Source: Closterium sp. Naga37s-1
Lineage: Eukaryota > Streptophyta > Zygnematophyceae > Desmidiales > Closteriaceae
Direction: 5' to 3'
Assembly: GCA_947471745.1 (NCBI GenBank)
Contig: CANJKZ010000971.1
Span: forward strand, 1,546,001-1,610,000
Length of the DNA: 64,000 nucleotides
The notes below the pieces were generated by a model, which saw nothing but the letters and a program-made list of their open reading frames with translations, was not told the origin of the DNA and made no database searches. How positions within the stretch are numbered: the first letter of the stretch is position 1; each line of letters opens with the position of its first letter. This document shows positions 63,245-64,000 of this stretch, piece after piece. A program made the translations under genes and the position numbers.

Positions 63245-64000
63245 ATGTATCGAGGTCTCGGCGGGTTCGCGCCGTCAACGGCGGCCGTCGCGGAGTCGTT
63301 TTCCGCCGCGTTCCAGTGCGCGTCAGATTCACCGGATCTGGACACGGAGGGTGGGCCCGTGCGAATCGAAGGAGCGAGGGTTCTGGGTCCGCTGGACGAC
63401 TATATCGAACCTGACAATAACGAGCACGCGGAGCTGGAACCTCGGGATGGCCACGAACCGCAGCAGCTGTCGCAGGACGAAGTTCCACGTCAGCAGACGC
63501 GTAAGGGTGCTGTCGGCAGCCGTTTTTTCGGGCAGCAGAAAAGTTCAGTGGCGGATAGTAGCCCAGTGAAAAAAGGGAGGACTCCAACTCAAGATTTCCG
63601 TGCGGGACCAAGAGTTGGTCAAGACGCCAGTATGCCGTCAGATCGTGTGCGATCTGTAAAAGGGATGCTTACTAACGGGAGTGCTAGTAACGGGAAAGCA
63701 GGCAGCGGCGCTCGCAGTAGCAGCACAGAGCCTGTGGCAATTCCCAGACGAACCCTCAAGATCAAGCCGCTTCATCAGCTGACGAAACCTGTCCTACAGC
63801 CCGACCGTGCTGCTGCTGGTGGTGCTGCTGCTGGTGAGGAGGGGAATGAAGGCGACGAGAAAAGAAAGGGACCAGGAGGCTCGTCCGCGTTAGTGTCGCC
63901 TCCGCTTCCGTCCATTGACTCGTTCGCGCACACTCGCCGCCTGCAGAGCCTGTCGAGCTTCAAGCCACGGTCTCGCCTGCTTGGGCGGCAGTCGCAAGGG
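63245..64000 (+). CDS. N-terminal 252 residues of an unrecognised, disordered protein (continues past the right edge)
   Basis: From ATG at 63245 the frame stays open to the last base (252 codons). The start is MYRGLGGFAPSTAAVAESFS. The region is rich in Ser, Gly, Gln, Arg and Pro, with basic patches (PRRTLKIKPLHQL, HTRRLQSLSSFKPRSRLLGR), an acidic early part, and an Ala/Gly run (AAAGGAAAG). No domain is recognised; the composition suits a regulatory or nuclear protein. The start is chosen as the first ATG of this open frame; the bases before it are AT-rich and not coding-like. Confidence 0.6.
   Translation, partial: MYRGLGGFAPSTAAVAESFSAAFQCASDSPDLDTEGGPVRIEGARVLGPLDDYIEPDNNEHAELEPRDGHEPQQLSQDEVPRQQTRKGAVGSRFFGQQKSSVADSSPVKKGRTPTQDFRAGPRVGQDASMPSDRVRSVKGMLTNGSASNGKAGSGARSSSTEPVAIPRRTLKIKPLHQLTKPVLQPDRAAAGGAAAGEEGNEGDEKRKGPGGSSALVSPPLPSIDSFAHTRRLQSLSSFKPRSRLLGRQSQG

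Overview
The window reads as nuclear DNA of a green-lineage eukaryote, most likely a streptophyte alga or early-diverging plant. It has a plastid-type starch synthase with a transit peptide, a plant-type two-domain cyclopropane fatty acid synthase, a plastid-targeted beta-propeller protein, a SEC61 alpha translocon subunit and plant-style Copia elements. All host genes are spliced with GT-AG introns. The repeat-laden introns recall zygnematophyte (Closterium-like) genomes, but that placement is an inference.

Layout: 1-3.6 kb starch synthase (minus, runs off the left edge); 4.3-13.8 kb a wreckage zone with an orphan exon, a broken LRR gene, several LTR-element fossils and low-complexity DNA; 14.3-17.0 kb complete SEC61 alpha (6 exons, 477 aa); 17.2-17.4 kb a TTAA-flanked inverted-repeat element; 18.0-39.2 kb one cyclopropane fatty acid synthase gene (24 exons, 893 aa, 21 kb); 39.8-41.9 kb a DUF3598-like plastid protein (minus); 43.2-48.4 kb a 181-bp satellite split by a Copia-type LTR element with a CACTT target duplication; 51.3-55.6 kb a plastid beta-propeller (GH32/43/68-like) protein; 56.5-58.1 kb a secreted DOMON protein (minus); 59.9-61.2 kb a membrane J-protein; 61.3-61.8 kb a hAT-type MITE; from 63.2 kb an unrecognised disordered protein running off the right edge.

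The outstanding feature is how the introns are built. In nearly every intron of the 24-exon gene, and in the starch synthase, DUF3598-like, beta-propeller and DOMON genes, the upstream exon's 3' edge with its 5' splice site is repeated just inside the intron, and the downstream exon's 5' edge with its 3' splice site is repeated just before the true exon. I call these exon-edge echoes. Some have expanded into satellites: a 17-bp donor array (about 45 copies), 29- and 30-bp donor arrays (10-12 copies each) and a 46-bp acceptor array (about 38 copies). Short palindromes of the form TTTTGAG-NNNN-CTCAAAA with a variable but usually self-complementary centre often sit exactly where an echo begins or ends. 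SEC61 alpha, in the same window, has no clear echoes.

Functionally the genes are ordinary neighbours, not an operon: plastid carbohydrate metabolism, ER protein import, lipid modification, a secreted redox-type domain and a co-chaperone. No tRNA, rRNA or CRISPR locus was seen.
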